NCBI RefSeq assembly: GCF_002216775.1
Contig: NZ_CP022315.1
Coordinates: 682,001 to 746,000, forward strand
Source: Virgibacillus phasianinus
Lineage (GTDB): Bacteria; Bacillota; Bacilli; Bacillales; Amphibacillaceae
Direction: 5' to 3'
Length of the DNA stretch: 64,000 bases
The position numbers and the translations under genes were made by a program. Shown piece after piece: positions 38,076 to 47,002 of this stretch. Each line of letters opens with the position of its first letter. Position 1 is the first letter of the stretch. The notes under the pieces were generated by a model. That model was not told where the DNA came from. It saw nothing but the letters and a program-made list of their open reading frames with translations, and did no database searches.

Positions 38076-38672
38076 TTATTTTCTACTTCTACTAAACCAC
38101 ATCCAAGTAAGGAATATTATTCCTGCAATAATTAACAATGAAATAATTCCAAATACTAAAGTTGATTCATTGTCATCGTTTGTTTTCCCTGTAGCATTTT
38201 GATTATCTATTTCACTACCGTCTAGTGATTTAAGCGTTTCTTTTTCCGGTTCATCAGTAGTAGTATTTTGTTGCTTTTTTTCACCTTTAGGCAAGACACT
38301 TTCCTCTTGATCATTAATTATAAATGAATACTGGTTTTCTATAATGTGACCATCCGCGCCAAGAACCTTCCAATTTACCTGGTAAGTACCTGGATTTAGA
38401 TTTTGGTTAAAGATTGCTTTTACACTATTGCCAGTAATAGTAACTGAAGCTGGTTCCTTTTTTTCATCCTTCCCATTTAATAAATAGAGTGTACTTCCGT
38501 TTTCAATCTTGGTGTTAAAAGTTAATTCTATGCTTTTAATGGATTGCTCTAGTTGAGCACCATCCTCGGGTATTGCTTTTTCTAAAACGGAATGCGCATC
38601 TGCCGTATTAATTTGAATCAAACTAATGAAAAATATAGTTGCTATAGGCAGAAGAATTCTTCTGTTACACAT
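38076..38672 (-). CDS. copC: CopC-domain copper-binding exported protein
   Basis: About 198 residues: a signal peptide ending in ADA-HSVLEK gives a mature protein with N-terminal His, which is the copper ligand of CopC. The Ig-like fold continues with the second conserved block VLGADGHIIENQY and Asp/His. A Ser/Asn/Glu-rich linker and a C-terminal membrane helix follow (GIISLLIIAGIIFLTWMWF). The start is the ATG at 38672 with GGATGGAG upstream. It forms copC-copD with the next gene, a split version of YcnJ. Confidence 0.9.
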   Translation of the reverse strand: MCNRRILLPIATIFFISLIQINTADAHSVLEKAIPEDGAQLEQSIKSIELTFNTKIENGSTLYLLNGKDEKKEPASVTITGNSVKAIFNQNLNPGTYQVNWKVLGADGHIIENQYSFIINDQEESVLPKGEKKQQNTTTDEPEKETLKSLDGSEIDNQNATGKTNDDNESTLVFGIISLLIIAGIIFLTWMWFSRSRK

Positions 38673-38815
38673 ATAATTCTCCATCCTTCAGTTCAATTTT
38701 TATTGCAATTCCAAATTATTTCAATATATAATACCATTTCTTCTATATAAAATAAGTCAAAGCTACCAATTGTTATAAAAACTTCGAAATTAGGAAATTT
38801 AAGTAATGTAATTAG

Positions 38816-38853
38816 GAAAAATGCCTTCATCGAATTTTTCGGTGAAGGCATTA
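38816..38853 (-). terminator. Terminator of the czrA-czcD unit
   Basis: AATGCCTTCA and TGAAGGCATT form a stem around a 13-nt loop, followed on the minus strand by TTTTTCC. Confidence 0.85.
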
Positions 38854-38874
38854 ATCCAATTTTAATAAACTTTT

Positions 38875-39825
38875 CTAATGATCGTGATTATGCTGACGAG
38901 AGGAAGATTCTTGTTCATTTTGACACATCAGCGAATCATCATGTGGATGTTCTTTATTTTCCATTTGAATGGTTACATGTCCCACGCCCTTGTGCTCCAA
39001 TTCGTGTTCGATTGATAATAATAATTCCTGACTTTCTTGAATAGATAAATCACCATCTACAACTGCATGACAAGAAAGAGCGTTTTGCCCACTCGTAATA
39101 CTCCATACATGTAAATCATGAATACCCATTATTCCCGGTACATTTTTCATTAACTTTATTATTTCATCCAAATCAACATTTTTGGGAGTACCTTCCATTA
39201 ATACATGGATGGCATCTTTTGTGACCCTCCACCCACTGATCAATACGAGAATAGCAACAATAACACTAGCTAGTGGGTCCGCCCATCCCCAGTTGAAAAA
39301 CATAATGAGTAAGGCCGCGATAATGGCGCCGACAGATCCAAGAAGGTCACCTAATACATGTAAAAAGGCAGCGCGTAGGTTTAAGTTTTCTTTGGTGTCA
39401 CCTCGCATTAGCATCCATGCCACGAAAATATTTACTAACAATCCAATTGCAGCTATAGTCAACATTCCTGTCGATGCCACTTCCGGTGGATCTGTAAAAC
39501 GTTGAAATGCTTCATAGAAAATATACAAAGAGATTGCCAAAAGAGTAACTCCATTAAAAACGGCAGCAAGTATTTCAAACCGTTTATATCCATAAGTTTT
39601 ACTATAGTTTGACACCTTTTCTCCTAATGTAAAGGCCAATAATCCTACCCCTAGTGATATAGAGTCACTTAACATATGTCCCGCATCAGATAGTAAAGCG
39701 AGACTGTTGGTAATAAATCCTCCGAATGCTTCAATAACCATATAGCATGTAATAACAATAAAACTTATCATTAATGCTTTTTTATTTGCGCCATGAGTAT
39801 GATCATGTCCATGATCGTGTCCCAA
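38875..39825 (-). CDS. czcD: Cation diffusion facilitator CzcD (Zn/Cd/Co efflux)
   Basis: A 316-residue CDF exporter with six helices and a cytosolic C-terminal domain. Both HxxxD metal sites are visible (LSDAGHMLSDS; HVLGDLLGS). The N and C termini are His-rich (GHDHGHDHTHG; RQHNHDH). The start is TTG at 39825, with AGGAGG 7 nt upstream. Operon-like with czrA, but it also has a palindromic site just upstream that fits CzrA control. Confidence 0.93.
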   Translation of the reverse strand: MGHDHGHDHTHGANKKALMISFIVITCYMVIEAFGGFITNSLALLSDAGHMLSDSISLGVGLLAFTLGEKVSNYSKTYGYKRFEILAAVFNGVTLLAISLYIFYEAFQRFTDPPEVASTGMLTIAAIGLLVNIFVAWMLMRGDTKENLNLRAAFLHVLGDLLGSVGAIIAALLIMFFNWGWADPLASVIVAILVLISGWRVTKDAIHVLMEGTPKNVDLDEIIKLMKNVPGIMGIHDLHVWSITSGQNALSCHAVVDGDLSIQESQELLLSIEHELEHKGVGHVTIQMENKEHPHDDSLMCQNEQESSSRQHNHDH

Positions 39826-39855
39826 TGTAATTCCTCCTTTTATCTATACATTTAT

Positions 39856-39867
39856 ATATGTTCATAT
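39856..39867 (-). promoter_or_regulatory. Predicted CzrA operator before czcD
   Basis: ATATGTTCATAT is a palindrome of the type bound by CzrA/SmtB repressors (TATATGAACATATA half-sites). It lies in the 91-nt gap between czrA and czcD. Confidence 0.55.
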
Positions 39868-39916
39868 AATGATATTAAAAACATGGAGTATTTATTCCAT
39901 ACTTCAAACGTAAACA

Positions 39917-40246
39917 TTAACTATGGCAGGCGTGATCGATCGTTTGTTTTAACATATTCATAACATGTTCATCATCATGCGAATAATATAAAGTCGTTCC
40001 TTCACGGCGATATTTTACTAATCGTAAGTTTTTCAGAAAACGCAATTGATGAGACACAGTTGATTGTCTGAGATGTAAAATTTCCGCAATACCATTTACA
40101 GGATATTCCTTGTGAAAAAGCAAATGAAGAATTCGGATTCTAGTGGGATCACCTAGTGCCTTGAATGTTTGAGATACAACAAATAAAGTTTCTTCATCCA
40201 AATTCTTTTCATTTTCTGCTTCCTTTTTTTCTATATGTTCATCCAT
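39917..40246 (-). CDS. czrA: Zinc-responsive ArsR-family repressor CzrA
   Basis: The 109-residue winged-helix repressor has the alpha-5 zinc ligands in exact CzrA spacing: Asp and His in DDEH, then His-x2-His eleven residues later (HACH). The recognition helix is RQSTVSHQL. The ATG at 40246 has AAAGGTGG 8 nt upstream; the longer frame from GTG 40258 overlaps that site. It should repress czcD and itself until Zn(II) binds. Confidence 0.92.
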   Translation of the reverse strand: MDEHIEKKEAENEKNLDEETLFVVSQTFKALGDPTRIRILHLLFHKEYPVNGIAEILHLRQSTVSHQLRFLKNLRLVKYRREGTTLYYSHDDEHVMNMLKQTIDHACHS

Positions 40247-40471
40247 TATAGTTACCACCTTTTTACTTTCAATACTTTAATAATATGTATCCTCCAGATT
40301 TTATTCTTATTAGACTTTATTTATTTCAAAGAATAAAAGAGTTGTTTAATAAATTTGTTGTGCATGCATATATTAACATGTAGTCATATTATATATACTT
40401 GTATCAATACTGTCAAACAGGTAATTTGGGAGCAAAAAAACAAACACAAACTTTCTATAAAGGGTGATTGG

Positions 40472-41197
40472 ATGAATCTGGCATGGATGATTGGGGCGCT
40501 CGCTTCTGCTCTCGGAATTGGTTTTGGTGGTGGACTTGCATGGTTAATGAGAGGGGCCCAACAGGGTTTTAACTTTATATATTCACTGTGTGCGGGTCTT
40601 ATAATGGGATTATTATTTCTTGAGATGATTCCGGAAAGTATTGAATTAGGCGGTTGGGTTGATCTAGGACTTGGTTTAGTGGCAGGATTGTTACTGTTTA
40701 TATATATTCATCGTTTGATGGACAACGTTACAATCATTACCGGAAGTCATCAAAAGGATATCTTTGTCCGTTCTGGTGTATTGTTGTCAATTAGCATTGC
40801 AATTCATAACTTTCCTGTCGGGATAGCACTTGGCTCGACCAGTGGAACAGGTATCGGAAACCTAATGTTAACAACCCTTGTTTTACATAACATTCCAGAA
40901 GGGATTATCATTTTTACTCCTTTATTTTTAGCCGGCTTTGGAATTCTTACTTGGATGGTTTTCACAACCATTATTGCGCTTCCAATTGCTGTAGGATCTT
41001 TACTAGGACAATTTTTTGGAATTGGAATTCCTTCATTACTAGCGTTTGTTATAAATCTTGCCATTGCTGTGATTTTTTTGGTCTCATTAAAAGAGATCTT
41101 TTGGGAGGCTGTAAAAAATTCATCTATCCTGTATTGTTCAATTTTTGGTACATTTGGATTTAGTATCATTTATTTGTATTTGGCCATTTTAAATTAA
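40472..41197 (+). CDS. ZIP family metal transporter
   Basis: A 241-residue, eight-helix protein. The metal-binding helices are AIHNFPVGIALG and LHNIPEGIII. The ATG at 40472 has AAAGGGTGATT upstream; a longer frame from 40355 has no such site and is not helical. It diverges from czrA, and its leader shares an A+T-rich motif with the one before 33008. It probably takes up Zn(II) or a related metal, opposite in direction to CzcD. Confidence 0.87.
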   Translation: MNLAWMIGALASALGIGFGGGLAWLMRGAQQGFNFIYSLCAGLIMGLLFLEMIPESIELGGWVDLGLGLVAGLLLFIYIHRLMDNVTIITGSHQKDIFVRSGVLLSISIAIHNFPVGIALGSTSGTGIGNLMLTTLVLHNIPEGIIIFTPLFLAGFGILTWMVFTTIIALPIAVGSLLGQFFGIGIPSLLAFVINLAIAVIFLVSLKEIFWEAVKNSSILYCSIFGTFGFSIIYLYLAILN

Positions 41198-41241
41198 ATT
41201 CATAAATCAAATAAAAATGAAATAATAAGACCAGCCTTTTT

Positions 41242-42609
41242 CTACAGCTGCTCGTTCTTTTTAGCCCAATTATCCTTGCTAAAACGTACAAACAGAAATA
41301 TAGCCCGGAAAAGGTTGTCTAAACCTATGGCGATCCAAACACCAGCAATTCCCCAATTCAGCATGATTGCCAAAAGGTAAATAAAAATGATACGTACACC
41401 CCAAATGCCAATCGTTGTAATGTACATGGGAAATTTTGTATTACTCCCCCCATTGAAAACGCCAGTTAAAATGAGAACCACAGCCAATACAGGTTGAATA
41501 AAGGCATCAATTTGTAACGCGACCTGAATTTGTTCAATTACATTCGGGTTATTGGTAAAAAAGCTACCGATCAATCCTCCGAAAAAAAAGAGCAGAAACC
41601 CAACAATTGTCATTAATCCAATACCTAGTAATGTTGATAGTCTTGCATATTGCTTCGCGTCATCGTAGTTGTCAGCTCCGAGACTTTGCCCCACCAATAC
41701 CATTGCTGCTGTTGCAAATCCATTCGCAATCATATAAGAAAAGATCTCAATGCTACCTGCTATTTGGTGAGCAGCAAATGTATTTGTACCCAGGACTACA
41801 ATGAAACCGAAATATAAAACTTGTCCTATTCTCATAACTAAACGTTCTGCGCCAACAGGGCTTCCCAGTGTGATCAAATCCCATTGTTGTTTGCGATCAA
41901 CCTTCCAGTTGGCCTTTGTAATGCCTATTACCTTCTGAAGATAAATCAATAGTGCAACACTACCAACCAACCTTGCAATGACCGTTGCATATGCTGCACC
42001 GGCTATACCCATTGATGGGATAAAAGCGAAGCCAAAAATCAAAGCATAATCTAACAAAATGTTTAATAGATTAATACCAATTGTTATTTTCATCGGCGTT
42101 TTCGTATCCCCAGTTCCTCTTAGAATACTGCTAAAAACAAACATGAGTGAGATAAGAACAGAGGGAATAGCAACAATTCGAAAGTATAATACTGCCTTCT
42201 CAAGAACATTTTCTTCAATTCCCATCAATTGAAGCAATGATGTGGTAAAGAAGAAGGTTACCGCTCCAAAAATAATTCCTAAAACGATTGCTAATACAAT
42301 TGCCTGCTGACCAATATGTTTTGCTTTTTCATTTTCACCTGCTCCAATATATTTAGCCACCCAAACATTAACGGCCACCCCAAGAGACATAAAAATAGCA
42401 ATATATACAGCTAAAATAGCATTGGTTACTCCTACAGCTGATACTGCATCCAAACCAATTTTTGAAACAAAAAGGGTATCCACAAAGCCGAGAATCGTTT
42501 GAAAGAAATTCTCAATCACTGCAGGCATGGCTAAAAATAAAATGATTTTTAATTTCTCTTTTGTCCCATTGTTTTTTTTCGGAAGAACATCATTGGAATT
42601 ATAAAACAT
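41242..42609 (-). CDS. MATE family multidrug/toxin efflux transporter
   Basis: A 455-residue protein with twelve hydrophobic helices in two similar halves. MATE motifs include an N-terminal PAVIENFFQTILGFVDTLF, GAYATVIARLVG and the second-half VGQSLGADN. MATE proteins export cationic organic compounds by Na+ or H+ antiport. The ATG lies 11 nt after the stop of a miniature CsoR-like ORF on the same strand, whose promoter probably also drives this gene. The substrate is unknown. Confidence 0.92.
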   Translation of the reverse strand: MFYNSNDVLPKKNNGTKEKLKIILFLAMPAVIENFFQTILGFVDTLFVSKIGLDAVSAVGVTNAILAVYIAIFMSLGVAVNVWVAKYIGAGENEKAKHIGQQAIVLAIVLGIIFGAVTFFFTTSLLQLMGIEENVLEKAVLYFRIVAIPSVLISLMFVFSSILRGTGDTKTPMKITIGINLLNILLDYALIFGFAFIPSMGIAGAAYATVIARLVGSVALLIYLQKVIGITKANWKVDRKQQWDLITLGSPVGAERLVMRIGQVLYFGFIVVLGTNTFAAHQIAGSIEIFSYMIANGFATAAMVLVGQSLGADNYDDAKQYARLSTLLGIGLMTIVGFLLFFFGGLIGSFFTNNPNVIEQIQVALQIDAFIQPVLAVVLILTGVFNGGSNTKFPMYITTIGIWGVRIIFIYLLAIMLNWGIAGVWIAIGLDNLFRAIFLFVRFSKDNWAKKNEQL

Positions 42610-42620
42610 AGAATACTCCT

Positions 42621-42767
42621 TTATCTTATAAATTGATCAATAGCTTTATTGAGATCTTCCAAAACCGTCTCTTCATCTCCATGCTCAACAGCGTCTACCA
42701 CACAACCCTGCTCGATCCGCGCCAAACGGTTTTCAATACTCTTTCGGTGTTTATGATTATCGGACAT
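42621..42767 (-). pseudogene. Miniature CsoR-family ORF with in-frame deletion
   Basis: The 48-residue reading frame starts with SDNHKHRKSIENRLARIE and jumps to GCVVDAVEHGDEETVLEDL. A full CsoR-type protein is about 90 residues; about 45 residues, including two of the three metal ligands, are missing, but the frame is kept. The first Cys of the C-terminal block remains. It has a ribosome binding site and its own promoter with an operator-like sequence. It may be a dead gene or a short translated leader of the MATE gene. Confidence 0.7.
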
Positions 42768-42773
42768 GGCGTC

Positions 42774-42789
42774 TACCCCTGGTATAATA
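42774..42789 (-). promoter_or_regulatory. CsoR-type operator at the miniature CsoR/MATE promoter
   Basis: TATACCAGGGGTA (42786-42774) overlaps a TATTAT -10 (42789-42784) and ends at the AGGGG ribosome binding site. It resembles the sites before csoR and mco. Confidence 0.55.
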
Positions 42790-42870
42790 TGTTTTGACCC
42801 CTGAGGTGAAGTTATTTCACGCTATATAAAAGCCGTTCAATCACTCCGGGTAAAAATATGGTAGTTCATA

Positions 42871-42903
42871 TTTTATCCATCCCCCCAAGGGGGATGGATA
42901 AAA
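42871..42903. terminator. Perfect 15-bp hairpin
   Basis: TTTTATCCATCCCCC and GGGGGATGGATAAAA form an A/T-flanked GC-rich stem with a CAA loop, a bidirectional terminator form. Confidence 0.65.
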
Positions 42904-43174
42904 ACATAGCATGACTATTGCAAAATCAAACAAAGATGCCTAGCACAAAAAACTGTTCACAATTGAACAGTTTTCCTATCACCAAGCCTTAAACGATAAA
43001 TAACAATAATAACTGCACCTTAATTATTTAACGGCTAGCCATAAAGTAAGCTCTATGGAATTTCGTGATCAATGCTTTCGACCTTACCCCCAACTAAAAC
43101 TTAATGCTTTATTATTTCCCAGTATTCGAAACTGCCCCTGTTGAGTTTTACTTGTGTGTTGGTAGTTATTTTTC

Positions 43175-43621
43175 TTATTCAAGTGTTAATCTTTGAATAT
43201 ATTTTATTTTCTTATCTTTTCCACCCACTTTAAATCTTGCTGCACAATATAAGGTATATTGTCCTTCTTCAGTTATTTCAATTATTTTTGCTTTTTGAGG
43301 GTGGTAACTGTGCCCATAATTCATTTCCTTTAAGGTGGTACTACTTGTAAAGCTGCGATTTTTTTGATCCAATGAGACTGATATTAATGGTGTTCGGTGT
43401 TCAATCACAACGGATTCTTTTCCCTTATACTGTAATGCACGGTATACTTTAATTCCTTTATCAACTTCTTCAACCCTTATATGTAAAATAAAATCCCCAA
43501 GTTTTTTCGAACCATTTTGGGTCGAAACTAATGTGGCCTTATTACCTTCAATCAATGCAAGAACGACAATGGATATAATACCTATCGAGACAATAAAAAA
43601 CATTATTTTATATTTTTTAAT
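43175..43621 (-). CDS. Hypothetical exported or anchored protein, possible ATT start
   Basis: The frame from ATG 43603 encodes 142 residues with one hydrophobic N-terminal helix and a soluble beta-rich remainder; no family is recognised. However, AGGAGG lies 25 nt upstream of that ATG and exactly 7 nt before an in-frame ATT (43621-43619), which would give IKKYKI before the helix, a normal positively charged signal-peptide start. The ATT start is therefore listed; the ATG is the alternative. Confidence 0.55.
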   Translation of the reverse strand: MKKYKIMFFIVSIGIISIVVLALIEGNKATLVSTQNGSKKLGDFILHIRVEEVDKGIKVYRALQYKGKESVVIEHRTPLISVSLDQKNRSFTSSTTLKEMNYGHSYHPQKAKIIEITEEGQYTLYCAARFKVGGKDKKIKYIQRLTLE

Positions 43622-43911
43622 GTCTATCCCTCCTAACTGTTCTTTTACATATTACTCAACTCCTGGAAAAAGGGTCCGGAACAATTGGAAATAATCGAAT
43701 AATCCTATATACTTGCTTAGATTAGCAGTAATGTTTGTGATTTTTGTGAAGATTAACAAGTTATTTATTAATTTCAAATTGTGAAATTTACCCACAAAGT
43801 TAGTTGTTATCAATTTATGCAAGAATACCCAATAATACAGTCATCGGTTAGAACCTATTGTAAACAAAGATGATAAGCTGATTCCCAAAAAAGAACCAGC
43901 TCACCATCTAC

Positions 43912-44118
43912 TTAAGCTACGACATCATAGCCCTGATCCTCCACTGCTTTACGCATATCTTCTACTGAAACTAGCGTCTGATCATATGAAACATTTACTT
44001 TACCAGTGCTTAAATCTACCTTAACACTTGTTACCCCCTCTAAACCTTCCAATGCACCTTTAACTGAAGATTTACAGTGACCACATGTCATACCTTTTAC
44101 ATCTAATATAATTTCCAT
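43912..44118 (-). CDS. copZ: Copper chaperone CopZ, second copy
   Basis: A 68-residue HMA domain with MTCGHC, and very similar to the first copy (6339-6545): both end GYDVA/VVA and share the CKxSVxGALxGLxGV helix. GGGAGG lies 9 nt before the ATG at 44118. It follows a decayed copA, so it is the only apparently intact gene of the second copper operon. It could still function if transcribed. Confidence 0.9.
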   Translation of the reverse strand: MEIILDVKGMTCGHCKSSVKGALEGLEGVTSVKVDLSTGKVNVSYDQTLVSVEDMRKAVEDQGYDVVA

Positions 44119-44148
44119 TTTATTTAACCTCCCTTTCAATAGCTCTTC

Positions 44149-44926
44149 TTATATTTTAACTCTTTTCAAAAGTAGTGAGTTAATTACAACACTTACTGAA
44201 TTAAATGCCATTGCTGCTCTTCAACCCATGGGGCCAATAATCCAACAGCCACAATTGGAATTCCCCCACTGTTGCTTCCACTGATACCATTACTTCCTCG
44301 CCATTACGAATTACACGGGTTGTTTCGCCTGTAAACTGAATAATTTGGTAATAGCCTGCGTTGTTTTTACTTTTTGCACTAGTCTCCAAGTATTTTCCAA
44401 ATAAGATTAGTGTGATTAAAATTACAATTTCTTATAAGTCCCAACATAGAACTGCCATCCGATTATAAATTGGATCGGTGTTGCCAAAGCAAATTGGAAC
44501 CACTGATTCATAAATATAGCTGGTAAACTTACGCCAAACATATGAACAAGCATGGTTACTAATAATGGTGCAGATAATACAGCAGAAATGATCAACTTCA
44601 TTTTGATTTGTTTAAGTTGCTTTTCTTTATGGGTTTGTTTCTCTCCCTTATCTGCTTTTGGTTTTAAATCATATTCAATGGATACACTTTCAGTAGTTAA
44701 ATTTACGCTAGCTTTTTTTACATCCTCCTGCTTATTTACTACTTTTTTAAATCGTCTGGGGCAGGCCGCGCAAGTCATGCCAATCACATCAAATTCGGTT
44801 TTTCCGTTTCTGCTCTATAGCCTACTGTTTCTATTTTTGTTGGAATGTCCTGTAAAAAATTTGAAGTTGGATCATAAGCTAGGTCATTCCCGTAACGCCA
44901 ATCGTACCGTGCTTTACTTCGCTCAT
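44149..44926 (-). pseudogene. Decayed copA, large internal deletion
   Basis: The gene starts MSEVKHGTIGVTGMT then stops. The first HMA domain is mostly deleted; a second has CAACPRR, with the motif's flank degraded. Membrane helices 1-2 are readable. At IIRNGEEVMVSVE the frame jumps to the extreme C terminus ([12 protein letters not shown], then AMAFNSVSVV), so the phosphorylation and ATP-binding domains and most helices are lost. Confidence 0.9.
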
Positions 44927-44934
44927 TTTAATGA

Positions 44935-45215
44935 ACCTTCCTTATTTCCTTCAAGTAATTCATCAATTGCCTCGTATTCTTCACCAGGCTTTACTTCGTC
45001 ACTCACACAATTCTTTGTATGTCGTTCAGCCACAGTAAATCCTACTTTTTTAAAGCTGCATTAATAGCACTTATTTGAACTAAAATATCTATACAAAGCT
45101 GTCTTCCTCGACCATCTTTTGAATGCCACGTATTTGACCTTCGGTTCGCTTCAAACGGTTAAACACGGCTTGCTTTTCACCAACCGTTCTTGGTTTCACC
45201 GGGTGATAACATAAA
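44935..45215 (-). pseudogene. Decayed csoR
   Basis: The pieces KPRTVGEKQAVFNRLKR, GQIRGIQKMVEEDS, then in another frame CIDILVQISAINAALK, then GFTVAERHTKNCVSD are homologous to CsoR (9116-9427). At least two one-base losses break the frame. Confidence 0.88.
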
Positions 45216-45244
45216 TATTTATCCCCCTATCGTATATATGTCAA
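45216..45244 (-). promoter_or_regulatory. Promoter and operator remnant of the second copper operon
   Basis: TTGACA (45244-45239), then a 17-nt spacer ATATACGATAGGGGGA-like, then TAAATA. It aligns with the csoR promoter at 9449-9477 but the operator arms are less symmetric. Confidence 0.6.
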
Positions 45245-45410
45245 GTGCTAAATTTTACATTGTTCAAAATAAACGCCCTACCTAGTGGGACACTTTTTTA
45301 GGTTCTAAACAAAAATAAAAAATTAATATGAAAATTTTGGAATTATCGTTTTCAAAAATGTATACACATTTTGGTTCCATTGCACACATAAATTCTGAAG
45401 ATTTATATCT

Positions 45411-45450
45411 CAAAAAAAGCCTTGACATGTATAATAAAGTCAAGGCTTTA
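45411..45450 (-). terminator. Terminator of the CWB2-like gene
   Basis: AAAGCCTTGAC and GTCAAGGCTTT form an 11-bp stem followed on the minus strand by TTTTTTT-rich sequence. Confidence 0.85.
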
Positions 45451-45503
45451 AGATACTTTTTTAATTTCCGCTTACCACGATTGGACCCAATACGGCAAAA
45501 GGT

Positions 45504-46556
45504 TTAATCACCCGCTTCTTTGATCAAATGTTCTTCTAGACTTACTTGGGTCAATTGGGATATATCATCAAAATCCCCAAGAATAAACCCGTGCATGAAG
45601 GGTGGTTTCGGGGGTTCAGTTAAGACAGGATTCAGTTTTAATAAATAAGTCTTGACAACCCAAGGGACATCAGAAGATTTAATAAGCAAAAGAGGGGTGT
45701 GCTTCCCTATATGACCCAACAATACGCCGGCAACGGTCTTTTGCCATGATGAAACTGTACCGAAAGAAAAGGCATCTCCTCGTCTTTTGTTTCGCCCCCA
45801 GCCAATTTGATTTTCTGAAGATGGTCTCATTGCGAATTCCACGCTGAGTTTGGCCGGTGTCTCCGCATCAATACGGTCTACATTTTCAACAATTGATTCA
45901 ATTTCTCTTTCAACAGATTTACTTATGGACCTTCCTGATCCAAATAGTGTAACATTACGATTTGAAAATCGCTCCAGTATTCGCCGCGTTTCCTTTGGCA
46001 AAGCATTTCTATAGACAAAAAGAATCGGTATCCCAGTGTGGGCAGTATAATATAAGGCAGGTAAAGCCTCTGCACCATCATCCACGGAAGCAACGATGAG
46101 ATGTTGTTTTCCAAGTTCTCCTTCTGGTGGTATTGTCACCAACCGAAACTCAGCAACCTCAGCGGCTGTTTGGAAAACATCTCCCGACCCAAGACGCAAA
46201 GTCGAAAAACCATGCTTTTTTAGTTCACTTTCCACACCTTCACCGATAGGACCAACTAAAATTACCTGCGCCGGAACATTTTCACCTGTCGGAGCAAGCC
46301 TGATGATTTCTTCAAATGTTTCTTTTAGTAGCCTTTCTTTGTGAGTGAGCAAAAAGGAGGCACCGATGGGGTGATGAATCAGAGGAACCCCGATATAGCT
46401 AAAATGAAAAATATCTGCAGGTACCAAGATAACGGTTGGCGGACGCCAGAATATATTTTTACTTGGATATACCAGTTGTGAAACTTTTGTAGAAAAAACA
46501 AATGGATCTTCTGCGTATATTCTTGTTGTATCAACCGTATTAAAGTTTACATCCAT
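45504..46556 (-). CDS. Cell-wall-binding-repeat-2 (CWB2)-like protein lacking a signal peptide
   Basis: The 350-residue protein resembles CWB2-repeat domains: QVILVGPIGEGVESELKKHG, then RLGSGDVFQTAAEVA, and later VTLFGSGRSISKSVEREIE. In clostridia such repeats anchor S-layer proteins, but this protein has no signal peptide or surface-layer domain and is probably cytosolic or released. It stands alone between the decayed copper locus and the regulatory operon. AAGGTGGAG precedes the ATG. Function is unknown. Confidence 0.6.
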   Translation of the reverse strand: MDVNFNTVDTTRIYAEDPFVFSTKVSQLVYPSKNIFWRPPTVILVPADIFHFSYIGVPLIHHPIGASFLLTHKERLLKETFEEIIRLAPTGENVPAQVILVGPIGEGVESELKKHGFSTLRLGSGDVFQTAAEVAEFRLVTIPPEGELGKQHLIVASVDDGAEALPALYYTAHTGIPILFVYRNALPKETRRILERFSNRNVTLFGSGRSISKSVEREIESIVENVDRIDAETPAKLSVEFAMRPSSENQIGWGRNKRRGDAFSFGTVSSWQKTVAGVLLGHIGKHTPLLLIKSSDVPWVVKTYLLKLNPVLTEPPKPPFMHGFILGDFDDISQLTQVSLEEHLIKEAGD

Positions 46557-47002
46557 TGTATCTCCACCTTTCTTCTGTAACAGCTTTTTGTTAGATGTTC
46601 ATGTAATACTTATTTTTATATGTATCACATTCATAAATAGTTCTAGTCGAGGTTTTTTGGTAGTGACCAAACTAACTACCTGTATTACATGAAAAAAGCT
46701 GGATTCCCAACAAAGGAGCCAGCGCATATTTGGAATTAAGCCACAAAACCTTCAATTCTTCTGCATGGATACAATCAAAAATTCCATCAGGTGATTATGG
46801 AATTGAAAACTAAAGGGCTTGGGTTTCATGTTGACTGGATGTAACCAATGAATAGCACAGGTTTTATTAAGGAGAAAGCGGATATAGCAACAGGGTTAAT
46901 GGTAGATTCGTTGGTGAATTATTACTAATAAACAAACGATTCTAGGCGTTTGCACACAACGATGCAGGAATCCCAATTGTAGCTGGTTAATGCAGGTAAT
47001 AT
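46557..47002. other. Gene-poor interval with copper-operon crumbs
   Basis: A GCTGG...CCAGC hairpin with A/T flanks (46695-46722) is followed by a minus-strand end (IEGFVA-stop near 46738) that looks like the last residues of a CopZ. The rest of the interval has no readable gene. This would be a third, nearly erased copy of the copper locus. Confidence 0.4.

Larger units (their letters stand above)
42768..43174. other. Gene-free interval with two strong hairpins
   Basis: The stretch contains the promoter of the miniature CsoR-like ORF and two hairpins: TTTTATCCATCCCCC/GGGGGATGGATAAAA (42871-42903, 15 bp, 3-nt loop) and AAAACTGTTCA/TGAACAGTTTT (42949-42974). Neither follows an intact gene directly. 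Confidence 0.6.
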
